A stretch of 64,000 bases of DNA. Origin: Cocos nucifera. Lineage: Eukaryota > Streptophyta > Magnoliopsida > Arecales > Arecaceae. Positions 45,069 through 54,106 of this stretch are shown here, in pieces (position 1 is the first letter of the stretch; each line of letters opens with the position of its first letter). Both the position numbers and the translations under genes were made by a program. The stretch covers positions 124,001 to 188,000 of the forward strand of contig QRFJ01000485.1 in assembly GCA_006176705.1 (NCBI GenBank). The letters run 5' to 3'. Under the pieces are notes generated by a model, which was not told the DNA's origin, made no database searches, and worked only from the letters and a program-made list of their open reading frames with translations.

Positions 45069-46519
45069 GGTCCTATTTGGCTAAGCTTTTGGAGTGCCAG
45101 AAAGCACTTTCTAACTCTTTAAAAGTACTTTTGGATGATACAGTGATGTTTGGTAAAAAATTAAAAAGCTATTTTGGCTTTGTCAGAAAGCTGAAAAGGT
45201 CTACTTGAAAAAAACTTTATTTTAAAGCTTTTTCCAAAAGTGCTTTCAGATTAATGTCGAAAAGTTATTTTGATTTAAATAAATTTTCTTAAAGACCAAA
45301 ATGTCCACTATCTTATATCATATCATATTACACCATTATACTATAAATATAATATAATATAATATAATATAATATAATATAATAATAAATTAATATTATC
45401 ATATATTATAAATATATAACATAATCTATTATAGTATTATTATATTATAAATATATAATTTTATATAATAATATCTAATAATATAATAATATTATTATAT
45501 TATAATAATATAATATAATATGTTATATTATAATTTATTATTAGATTAGATTATAATCCATCATATTATCTAACATTATATATTACATCATAATTATAAT
45601 ATTATATTATACTATTATAATATTATTATATTATATTATATTATATTTTAAAAATTATTTTATTATATAATATTATTATGATATATTGTAACATAATATT
45701 ATAATATAATATAATAATTTATAATTATGATTATAATATAATATATAACTATAAATATATATTATAATTATGATATAATATATAATGTTATATAATATAA
45801 TGGATTAAAATCTAATATAATAATAAATTATAATATTAATATAATATAATATAATAATATTATTATATTATTAGTTATTATTATATCAAATTATATTTTA
45901 TAATATAATAATACTATAATAGATTATGTTATATATTTATATAGTATAATATTATATTATATTATATTATTATATTACATTATATGATAATAATAAAAAA
46001 TAATATTTTAAAATATAATAATATTTAAGTTATAAACATATTATATAATCTATTATAATATGATTATAATAATAATATATTATATAATTTATATATATAA
46101 TATATATATATATTATTATTATTATAATATAATATATTATAATCTATTATTAGATTAGATTATTACTAGTATTATATCATATTATAAATTATATTATTAT
46201 TATAATAATAATATATTATATTATAATATTATGTTATATTATATGATAATAATATTATATAATATAATAATATTTTAATATATAATATTATATTATATTA
46301 TTCTTTATTATACCATATTATGCAATGTCTTTTATTATCATTTTATAATATCAAAAGTACTTTTTTATTTGAGTTGCCAAATATATGTTAAAGTTTCAAA
46401 GCACTTTATAAATGTGATTACCAAATAGCAAACAACTTTTTGTAAAAACTCTATTTCCAAAAGCTCTACTTCCAAAAGCTCCAAAAGCTCTACTGCCAAC
46501 AGCAATCCCAAATAGGACC
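45069..46519. mobile_element. Tourist-like (PIF/Harbinger) MITE, 1.45 kb, AT-rich core
   Basis: Terminal inverted repeats GGTCCTATTTGG and CCAAATAGGACC, flanked by TTA on both sides (45066-45068 and 46520-46522). TTA target sites and this type of terminus fit PIF/Harbinger MITEs. Subterminal parts hold repeated AAAAGCTCTAC-like words (46450-46495). The middle, about 45330-46330, is almost pure A/T with TAATATAATA-like units. No transposase frame is present. Confidence 0.85.
45330..46330. repeat. AT-only expanded core of the MITE
   Basis: About 1 kb of ATAAT and TATAT words with many inverted repeats and almost no G or C. It probably arose by expansion of a shorter AT core (inference). Confidence 0.85.
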
Positions 46520-46769
46520 TTAGTGCTAGGACTGAGTAGCTTAGTGCACGGATAAAGACATGTGGAAGGTCTATTTAAGGCTAGAATCTAGGTTGATCTT
46601 AGGGATCTTGAGGCCTAGTTTAAGAGGTCTTAAGAGGAGCTAACTCATGTACGGGTCAGCTTTAGATCCAAGGGATGAGAGTATAGGAGACATGGGTGTA
46701 CATGGATCCGGTGAGTGCTTTCATATATTGGGTTAGCCAAGAGAGTTTTTAGTCGGGTCTAATGGCTAT

Positions 46770-46779
46770 CTATAAATAC
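46770..46779 (+). promoter_or_regulatory. TATA box, D 5' LTR
   Basis: CTATAAATAC; the 3' LTR has GTATAAATAC at 49282-49291. Confidence 0.6.
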
Positions 46780-46973
46780 TTAGGTTGTATTAGGGTTCTA
46801 GTGTGGATTGGAATATAAATCTTTTCTTTTAAACTCTTTTCTCTTTGGTTCCAATGCCAAGCCCTAGGAGCCATCATTTACTTTGTTCTTCTTTATGTTT
46901 CTGGTTTAACACCCAGGTTCCATGTAAGAGATCGGATCTACAACTATGGCTTAGAGCAGTCGTAGGAGCAACA

Positions 46974-46989
46974 TTTGGTATTAAAGCCC
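46974..46989 (+). other. Primer binding site of D
   Basis: TTTGGTATTAAAGCCC directly after the LTR, one or two transitions away from the copia TTTGGTATCAGAGCC site. Confidence 0.85.
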
Positions 46990-47166
46990 AATTAAGCATG
47001 AAGGAGGAAGAAGATCAGGTTTCAGTAGAAATTAGCAGCGAGGTTTAGATCTAAGGTTTTCTCTAGGTTTCATGAGAATAAAAGAGATCTAAGGGCTACT
47101 GTCCATCATTCCTAGTCAAGATAATTTTTAGATCTACTTTTTGCTATTTTTTGATTCAGTTTGACC

Positions 47167-47885
47167 ATGAAAAATAGCGGGTTGAAGGTAGGATTTAAAA
47201 AGTTTGATGGAAAAAGAAGTTTCATGATGTGGAAGGTTAGGATGGAGGATTTGTTGGTTTAGATGGGACTAGATTCAGTCTTGGAGGATAGGTCGGAGAA
47301 GATGATGGAGAAGATGATAGATAAGATATGGATGTCCTTGAAGAGAAGGGCATGTGGCATAATTAGGGCTTCTCTAGCAGATGAGGTACTATATGGCATG
47401 TTGGAAGAAAGAACATTCAAGGGTTTATGGTCGAGATTACATTAGTTGTATATGAAAAAGAATATGTGTAATAAATTGATGCTGAAGAAGCAACTGTACA
47501 GCCTTTGGATATAGGAGGGTGAGAATATTTTAGGGCATATTCAGCAATTTGATCGGATGAGCATGGATCTACTCAACATTGGGGTGGATCTTGAAGAGGA
47601 GGAGAAAAGTTTATTTTTGCTGTGTTTGCTACCGAGGAGCTTCGATCTATTGATAATGATGCTACTGTATGGTAAGAAGACACTGGTATACAAGGAGATT
47701 GTATCAGTGCTAAGGTCCAACGAGCAGCGAAAATGGATGACAAAGAGGAAGATCTTCTAGGAGAGTCTTACAATTTTAGATAGGCTAAGAAAAGGGAAGA
47801 AAAAGTGTAAGCAAAGGGGCAATAAGTGGTCCAAGAGATGCTTCAAGGATAGTGAAGCAGGGCACTTTAACTAAGAGTATCTGCA
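47167..47885 (+). pseudogene. Copia-D gag
   Basis: The start ATG opens MKNSGLKVGFKKFDGKRSF, the usual copia gag opening. A stop at about 47260 follows. 47263-47445 and 47557-47760 carry the capsid region (KSLFLLCLLPRSFDLLIMMLLYGKKTL). The zinc-knuckle place at about 47830-47885 reads CFKDSEAGHFN, then a stop, then EYLH. The second and last cysteines are lost. It is comparable in layout to A1 gag. Confidence 0.8.
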
Positions 47886-48607
47886 TTGAAAAAAGTGCAA
47901 GAAAGGAGAAAGATCAGATTCCATTGGTTCAATTATTGAAAATGAAGATTCAGATGAAATCTTGGTGGTCTCGGTGGAGCCTATGGGGTGCAGTGTATCT
48001 AAGTGGCTTTGAAGGACTCCATAGAGTGTGAAGGGTCTGAAGGAGTAGCAACGGTGATCGAGGTGCAGCAATAGGCTCAACAATGCAGCATTGAGTGGCT
48101 AGCCTCAAGTGACTCAATTATAGAGTCAGATTCTTCTGCTGCATCAGGTGGACTTTGATTCAGGTGGAGGTGGCTACATAGGTGGAGAGAGAGATTTGAC
48201 ATGAGTTTAGAGCGAAGGGATGTAGAGGGAGGAGTGATATCCCAGCACCAGCATCGAAGATGCACAATTCAAGATAGAGTGGCATGTGCAGGGGGATAGG
48301 CATAATTTTGAGGAGACCATGTCAGGGTATGCAGTGAGTGCCAGTATAGGAATGCTGTAGGATCTTAAGAAAAGTCTAAGAAAAGTGATGCAGCTGCCAA
48401 GCAAAAGGAAACCTATAATTTCTAAGGTGGTTCAGAGGAGCAAGCCAAGGTCTTCAGCATGGAGGCGGTCATCCCAAAAACCTTAAAGAGAGCTTAATAG
48501 TTGAAGAAAGATGGCAATAGCAAGGTGCGCACAAGGAACTATTAGGGCATGCAACGATAGCAGGATCATGCAGGTGGATATTGCTAGGTGTGTTAAGACT
48601 TGAGCAC
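47886..48607 (+). other. Copia-D internal tail of unknown origin
   Basis: 0.7 kb between the gag and the PPT where other copia elements have about 3.5 kb of pol. The forward strand has only short frames (for example around WLASSDSIIESDSSAASGG near 48100). Three reverse frames of 62-70 codons (47871-48404) overlap each other and look like chance. I recognise no domain. Confidence 0.5.
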
Positions 48608-48621
48608 ACCAAGATGGAGAT
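48608..48621 (+). other. Polypurine tract of D
   Basis: ACCAAGATGGAGAT followed by the LTR start TATAGATGG. It closely resembles the A-family PPT ACCAAGGTGGAGAA. Confidence 0.8.
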
Positions 48622-49381
48622 TATAGATGGTGTGGTGCTTCCAAGCCTTAGGAGGCCACAGAAGGAGCTAGGATGTTGGCTTCGAGGAGATTAGGATAGA
48701 TGCAGTCCTAGGGCTAGGATAGGAGTTGTCCTAAGATAGGGGCGGTGTTTAGCCCTCCACGGGCTTGAGGTCTAGGTGTTGAGGACTTTAAGGGGCTTGG
48801 TTGGTACTTCGAAGGCTTGGAATACAAGGTGGAGCAAGAAATCAAAGCCAAGGAATGAAGACTGTAGAGAAGGACTATTTCTGCAAGTTAGTCAGCTCAG
48901 TCTGAAACTGGATCGACTATATCTTAGAGGACAAGCCAAAGAGAAAGATGCGCATTCGGAACTACTAGCATGGTACATAATTGGGGTGACTCAATTTTAG
49001 ACTGAGCCAACCCAATCTAAGTTTAGCCGACTCAATACTGAGACTGTGCTGGCTCTATGTGCAGGCAGAGACATGCGGAAGGTCTGTTTGGGGCTAGGAT
49101 CTAGGTTGATCCTAGAGATCTTAAGGCCTGGTTTAAGAGATCTTAAGAGGGCTAACTCATATATGGATTGAGTTTAGATCTAAGAGATGAGAGCAAGGGA
49201 GATATGTGTGTACATGGGCTCGGTGAGTGCTTTTGTGTATTGGGTTAGCTAGGAGAGTTTTTAGTCGAACCTAATGGCTATGTATAAATACATAAGTTAT
49301 ATTAGAATTTCAGTATGGATTAGAATATAGATCTTTTCTCCCTAAACTCTCTTCTCTTTGGTTCCAATGCCAAACCTTAGG
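48622..49381 (+). repeat. Copia-D 3' LTR, truncated
   Basis: Starts TATAGATGGTGTGG. It lacks the last 130 bases seen in the 5' LTR after CCCTAGG. A 37-base inverted repeat is present at 48980-49016 (ATTGGGGTGACTCAAT ... ACTGAGCCAACCCAAT). The junction to Copia-H RNase H is at 49379-49381. Confidence 0.85.
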
Positions 49382-49590
49382 TGCATACCAACAGACGAAG
49401 CATATACTGTGCTGCTACCACCTAATCTAAAAGATCATGGATCAAGATGATATCGATCTTTGGATGATCGACGAAAAGGAGAACCTAATCGATCTCTTCA
49501 CTAAAGCCCTGAAGTAAAGGAGTTCAACAACCATAAATCGAAGATGGGTATTAGATACTATACCGAGTAGCTTTAGGATAAGTGAAAGTT
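49379..49590 (+). pseudogene. Copia-H RNase H C-terminal end
   Basis: Forward-strand fragment: KHILCCYHLI-like wording, then the DFDEKENLIDLFTKAL-type block (IDEKKNLSDSFTKAL in B2) and the final GIRYCVEWL equivalent, followed by the PPT AGGATAAGTGAAAGT. It is homologous to B2 41085-41300 read in reverse. I assign it to Copia-H because it has the same strand and family and lies beyond B1. An independent element is possible. Confidence 0.65.
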
Positions 49591-50122
49591 GTTAAAAAAT
49601 ATGTCTCAAAGTCAGTCATCAACCTATTGATAGTTATGCTATTTTGTAATTATAAATAATTTATTATTAAATCAAATTTTATTATGATATTTTTTCATTA
49701 CAAGTCTACATCTTCTAATGAACTTCTATGTTGTAATGAAGTCTTTAGGACTATTTAGATTCAATAAAGAGAGGATTTATCAATTAATCCTTAAATATTC
49801 ATGATCAAATGATATATTGTTAATTACGATGACAACATTTATTGAGTGTAGGTTGTTATGTGCCATATAGATTGGTTGTCATCTTAACCAAGGAGTATAG
49901 AAACAATGGTATGGCATACAAGTGAGATGTAAGGGTATATCATCACAGAACGTGACCAACTTTGGAGCATTCTACTGTCAAGAATTATTCTATTAGGATA
50001 TGGGTATAAGTGTCCTTTAGACCTAAGATCATCATGGTGGCTTGCAAGTAACTCACTATACTTTGGTGTCGGACTATCTAAATTTCTAATTCAGTGATGG
50101 AAGATTTTTGGACATAGTTAAG
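49591..50122 (+). repeat. Copia-H 3' LTR, first part
   Basis: Starts TGTTAAAAAATATGTC after the PPT. It matches the start of the B3 LTR (56304 onward) in the same direction up to GACATAGTTAAG. It is cut at 50122 by Copia-F, with TTAAG as the candidate TSD. The rest would lie beyond the window. Confidence 0.8.
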
Positions 50123-50750
50123 TGTTGGTAACAGTGCATGGTTCTAGGCATGCTTTTCAAAATATTTTTGATAAAATAGCAGCAAAAGTATAGATTAATC
50201 TAATATTAACCTACGTATGCAATGATCTAATCATAAATCCTACACATGGATCTAGACATGCTTATATGTAATAGAAAAATTGAATGCACAAGATCAGTAA
50301 ATCATATCTACTAATCTACTCGTGTTGAGAACATGATACCTAAGTATAGGTAATTGAACTCCACAATCTATAATTACCTGAAAGAGCCTCTTCATGTCAC
50401 GATACAGCTGCATAGATGTTTGGCCTCTATGTATAGTCCATACGGAGCTCTTGGTCCCAACTAGCTCCACTAGAATGCTAGCTCCTCATCGGAGCCTTCG
50501 ACGGTCGATCTTGATCGATCCGATCGACCATCTTTCTTTCAATCACCTGGATGCTCTAGAAAACCAAAAAATCTAAATTGGAGGATGATGAGGTGCTGTA
50601 GAATTTTTGGTGGAAATACAATGCTCACAGTGCTCAAACTCACCATCTGAACCCTAAGTTGAAATCCTAGGGTTACCCACATCCGAAAACCCTAGAAACC
50701 AGACTCTCTGAATTTTTTTGACTCTTAGATCACATGCCTAGTAGACTCCA
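50123..50750 (-). repeat. Copia-F 3' LTR, outer segment
   Basis: Starts TGTTGGTAACAGTGCATGG. No gene. It ends with CTCCA, the left TSD of E. Confidence 0.8.
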
Positions 50751-51657
50751 TATTGGTGATATCAACACCTATGATATCACTTATTGAGGATCTAGTATCA
50801 AATTATTATGGCAGAAAGAAAGAAGAAAAAAATAAAATAAGAACAATCAAGTACATGGATTAGTCTAAAAGCTCACCTCCATGGGACATGCAAAGCTCCA
50901 CTATGAAAGAGAAAAACAAGTACAAGATGAGAACATGCACTCTCAACTCACTATATATAAATCTCTCTCAACTAGAATCTACCCTTAGAAAAGCTCTCTC
51001 AGAATCTCAAGAAGATACTTAGAAGCTATAAGATGCTCTGCCCTCACGACCTCCGTGTCGAATGCTATGTACCTGTTACTTCTCTCTCTCATAGGTTGTA
51101 CGTACTTGGTGCTCTGCCAAACTCCTCTTGGTGGCTGCCTAAGCTTCTCTACGTGCCTCTTATGCTACACGCACCACCTCTCTTGCTCCATAGCATCTCA
51201 AGCCTTTAAATAGGATGAGAATCCTCTTCTTAATAGTTCACAGGAGTTCTAATAGGGCTCTATCTCCTAACATGAGTCAAACAGGATCTTGATGGAGTCT
51301 TAGAATATTTTTCAATCTTTAGATCATGACCGTAGCCCTCCATGGCTGCTGGATCTTATGGTCCACATGCAACTCTCATAGATCCATTAGATTAATCACA
51401 ATCTGAGTCCAAGTAGAAAATATCATCCTATTCTATTTGCCTCCATCGAGCCAGCTCTATCAACGGTCGAGCTACTCGACTGCATCTCATTCGAACACTT
51501 ACCTTCTATCTGCTTGAGAGGGCTAGCTCGACTGCAATTTGAGCTGGCTCGATCTTAGCCTGACTTGGCTCGACCTCGTATCCAAGCCAACCTAACTGCT
51601 TTGCTGATACTGATTCTCCTCTGCTATGGATCAAATTTGAGGTATCAAATCCTAACA
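50751..51657 (-). repeat. Element E 3' LTR
   Basis: Plus strand TATTGGTGATATCAACACC to ATCCTAACA. TATA-like TTATATATAG (reverse) at 50951-50960. U3 has GAGCTGGCTCGA-like palindromes at about 51420-51600. Confidence 0.88.
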
Positions 51658-51926
51658 ATCTCCATCTCGACTCAACATTCGATCTCCATCTAACTTTGAG
51701 AGCTTTTGGATCTCCTTGCCCCCATGCCCTGGGGCAATCGCCTGCTGATCATGGATGGGCAAACATGGGATCGAGCTAGGCTGCTAGTCCCATCTCCATC
51801 AATGGCTATGAATCTCCTGACTTAAGACCTACTCGAGATAGCCTCCTGCAGCAATAGAAACTTCATTCTACGATGTCGCATGTCATCCTCCCGAGTCTCT
51901 CATCTCGTGTCCGATCCATCTCCACC
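51658..51926 (-). other. Element E PPT and 3' untranslated stretch
   Basis: GAGTCGAGATGGAGAT on the reverse strand is the PPT, similar to A and D. The remaining 250 bases show no domain. Confidence 0.7.
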
Positions 51927-52260
51927 TTAAGATCCACCTTGCACTGGGCTTCCTATCATAAGGTAATATCCTCCATACTTTCTTTCTTTTAATACCATCC
52001 TACCATCATGCATGACCTTCAGGATTTTTTCATTAGCTTTCCATTTGAAGCCAATCAAATCCAGTCTGCTCAATAAGATTAAATTCTTCTTAAAGGTAGG
52101 TATGTATCGAACCTCACTCAACTTCTTCATTGATCCATCATGGAGCTTCATGCTGACTGTTCCGCTATCCTTGATCTCACACTCGATCCGTCTGGTAGGA
52201 ACATAGTGCCCTCACTGGTCTTCAGAGAGTCAAATATCTCCTCTCTGCAACATACATGAT
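51927..52260 (-). pseudogene. Element E protease remnant
   Basis: 74 open codons, 51927-52151. MKLHDGSMKKLSEVRYIPTF followed by KKNLILLSRLDLIGFKW is the conserved copia stretch after the protease active site. The DSG/DSA site is not visible; the reading upstream (about 52160-52260) has lost it. It ends at MIGSPVQGGS without the GAG-pre-integrase. Confidence 0.82.
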
Positions 52261-53150
52261 GGAAACAAGTAAAATCCATAATCTATTGGGAGAAAGAAGT
52301 AAATACCTTATCAGTAATCGAAAAGACATCATCATTGTCCTCTATACTGGCCATCACCATAATAGCCCTCGTCCAATCTTTGAGTTGTGGATAATCCTTG
52401 ACTCGATGCTCCAACTTGTCACATCGATAGCATCTGATCTTACAATGGTCCCTCATCCTGGACCTAGATCATTCTCCTCATGATACTTTGCCACTTTTCT
52501 ACTGCCTCCTACTCCTCCAAAAATCACCAAAGCTAAGTTGCTACCATTTGAGCTCGAAGCTGAGTTCTTCCTTCTGAGAACATCATTATGGAGAATCAGT
52601 ATAGTGACTTCATCCATCTTGATGGTGCTCTTGCCTACAAGAAGAGCAGTCACTAAAGATTCATACGAAGGAAGAAGCGATGCTAGGAAGACCAACGTCC
52701 TGATCTTCTCCTCAACTTTTTTGCCAATGCTGAGGAGGTCGGTGAGGATCTTCTAGAAGTTGGATAGATGCTCCTACACACTCTGGCCTTCATCTATCCA
52801 TAGTTGGTAGAACTATCTCCAAAGGAATAGCATGTTGGTGAGTGACTTTGCCAAGTACAACTCCTCGACCTTTGACCACAGCGCTATTAGAAAAGTCTTG
52901 CCAAGTACATGGATTTTGACATCATCCACTAAATACAAGCAGATCATGCTTAACACCTACATCTGAATCTGCTTCCAATCTTTCACCTCTATGATGGCTG
53001 GCATATTCTCATACAAGAGAACATTGATCCAATCCTGTTGGATGAGGACATCCTTTACCTTACTTGCGATAAGAAGAAATTATCCTTTGCATCAAACCTA
53101 TTGATCTCCACCTTGATTGCACTTATCTTCTCTATATCCTTCAATTTTTA
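52261..53150 (-). pseudogene. Element E gag
   Basis: 52453-52695 is open (MVFLASLLPSYESLVTALLVGKSTIKMDEV), the UBN2 capsid region as in other copia gags. The opening FDAKDNFFLL lies near 53090. The zinc knuckle near 52395-52445 reads CYRCDKLEHRVKDY: the last cysteine is Tyr and the usual glycine is Glu. Stops and shifts separate the opening from the capsid block. Confidence 0.82.
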
Positions 53151-53185
53151 ACACCACTACTATAATCTACGCTTGGGTACCATCC

Positions 53186-53200
53186 GGCTCTGATACCAAA
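53186..53200 (-). other. Primer binding site of E
   Basis: Reverse complement TTTGGTATCAGAGCC, intact. Confidence 0.92.
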
Positions 53201-54101
53201 TGCTAGTGATATCAACTCCAATGATATCATTTATTAAGGATCTAGTACTAGATTATTGCGGTAGAAAGAAAGAAAAAAAAATAAGAACAATCAAGTACAT
53301 AGATCAGCCTAAAGGCTCGCTTCTACGGGACATGCAAAGCTCCACTATGAAAAAAAAAATAAGTATAAGATGAGAACACCTACTCTCAACATACTATATA
53401 TAAATCTCTCTTAACTAGAAGCTATCCTCATAAAAATTCTCTCAAAATTTCAAGGAGACCCTCAGAAGCTACAAGATGCTCTGCCCTTACGGCCTCCACG
53501 CTAGATGCTATGCACCTATTACTTCTCTCTCTCATGGGTTGTATGTACTTGGCACTCTACCAAACTTCTCTTGGTGGCTGTCTGAGCCTCTCTATGTACC
53601 TCTCACATTACACGCACCACCTCTCTTGCTCCACAGCACCTCTGACCTTTAAATAGGATGAAAGTCCTCTTTTCAATAGTTCACAGGAGTTCTAATAGGG
53701 CTTTATCTCCTAACATAAGTCAAATAGGATATTAATGGAGTCTCGAAATATTTTTTAACCTTCAGATCATGACCATAGCCCTTCATGGCTGCTATATCCT
53801 GTGGTCCATGCACAACTCCCATAGATCCCTTAGATTAATCATAATCCAAGTCCCAACAGAAAATTCTATCCTGTTCTATTTGCCTCCGTCGAGCTGGCTC
53901 TATCAAAGGTTAAGTTGGCTCAATTGGATCTTGTCCGAACACCTACTTTCTATCTATCTGAGAGGGCTAGTTTGACTGTGGTTCGAGCTGGCTCGATCTC
54001 AACCCGAGCTGACTCAACCCTGTATCCGAGCTAGCCCGACTGCTGTGCTAATATTAATTCTTCTCTACTATGGATCAAATTTAAGATGTCAAATCCTAAC
54101 A
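53201..54101 (-). repeat. Element E 5' LTR
   Basis: Plus strand TGCTAGTGATATC to ATCCTAACA, 901 bases. TATA-like block at 53394-53405. GAGCTGGCTC-like palindromes at about 53890-54040. Confidence 0.9.
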
Positions 54102-54106
54102 CTCTA

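Larger units (their letters stand above)
44623..46973 (+). repeat. Copia-D 5' LTR with MITE insertion
   Basis: Begins TATAGATAGTATGG and ends GGAGCAACA. Without the MITE and its TSD it is about 0.9 kb. The same segments occur in the 3' LTR at 48622-49381, which has no MITE. Confidence 0.85.
873..49378 (-). mobile_element. Copia-B1, LTR retrotransposon shell split by three insertions
   Basis: Reverse-oriented Ty1/copia element inserted in Copia-H. Parts that belong to B1 itself: 3' LTR 873-2651 and 13915-14684, RNase H to integrase end 14685-16738, and more integrase 44168-44622. Everything else in the span is nested: A1 (2652-13914), C (16739-44167) and D (44623-49381). Its GAG-pre-integrase, protease, gag and 5' LTR are missing. 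They were probably removed by the deletion whose junction lies at 49379-49381, so the right end given is the junction, not a true end. The left terminus is TGAAGG, preceded by AGTTC as the candidate TSD; its partner is lost. Confidence 0.75.
44623..49381 (+). mobile_element. Copia-D, gag-only copia element carrying a MITE
   Basis: Forward element: 5' LTR 44623-46973, PBS 46974, gag, an unrecognised tail, PPT 48608-48621 and a truncated 3' LTR 48622-49381. The internal region is only 1.65 kb and holds no protease site, integrase, RT or RNase H. Its PPT and U3 hairpin resemble those of Copia-A, so A-type proteins are plausible helpers (inference). The right end was lost in a deletion. Confidence 0.8.
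50751..54101 (-). mobile_element. Element E, short gag-protease copia element
   Basis: Reverse element of 3.35 kb with two LTRs (907 and 901 bases), intact PBS and PPT, and TSD CTCCA/CTCTA. The internal region is only 1.54 kb and codes for gag and the C-terminal part of a protease; integrase, RT and RNase H are absent. LTR ends and priming sites are complete, so it could have moved with enzymes supplied by another element (inference). Confidence 0.85.

Noticed and set aside
45330..46330. Centromeric or origin-like AT-rich DNA
   Set aside because: The tract lies exactly between MITE terminal repeats with a TTA duplication, so it is the core of a transposon.
47871..48404. Three minus-strand frames of 62-70 codons in Copia-D
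   Set aside because: They overlap each other in different frames, have no recognised domain and run against the gag direction.
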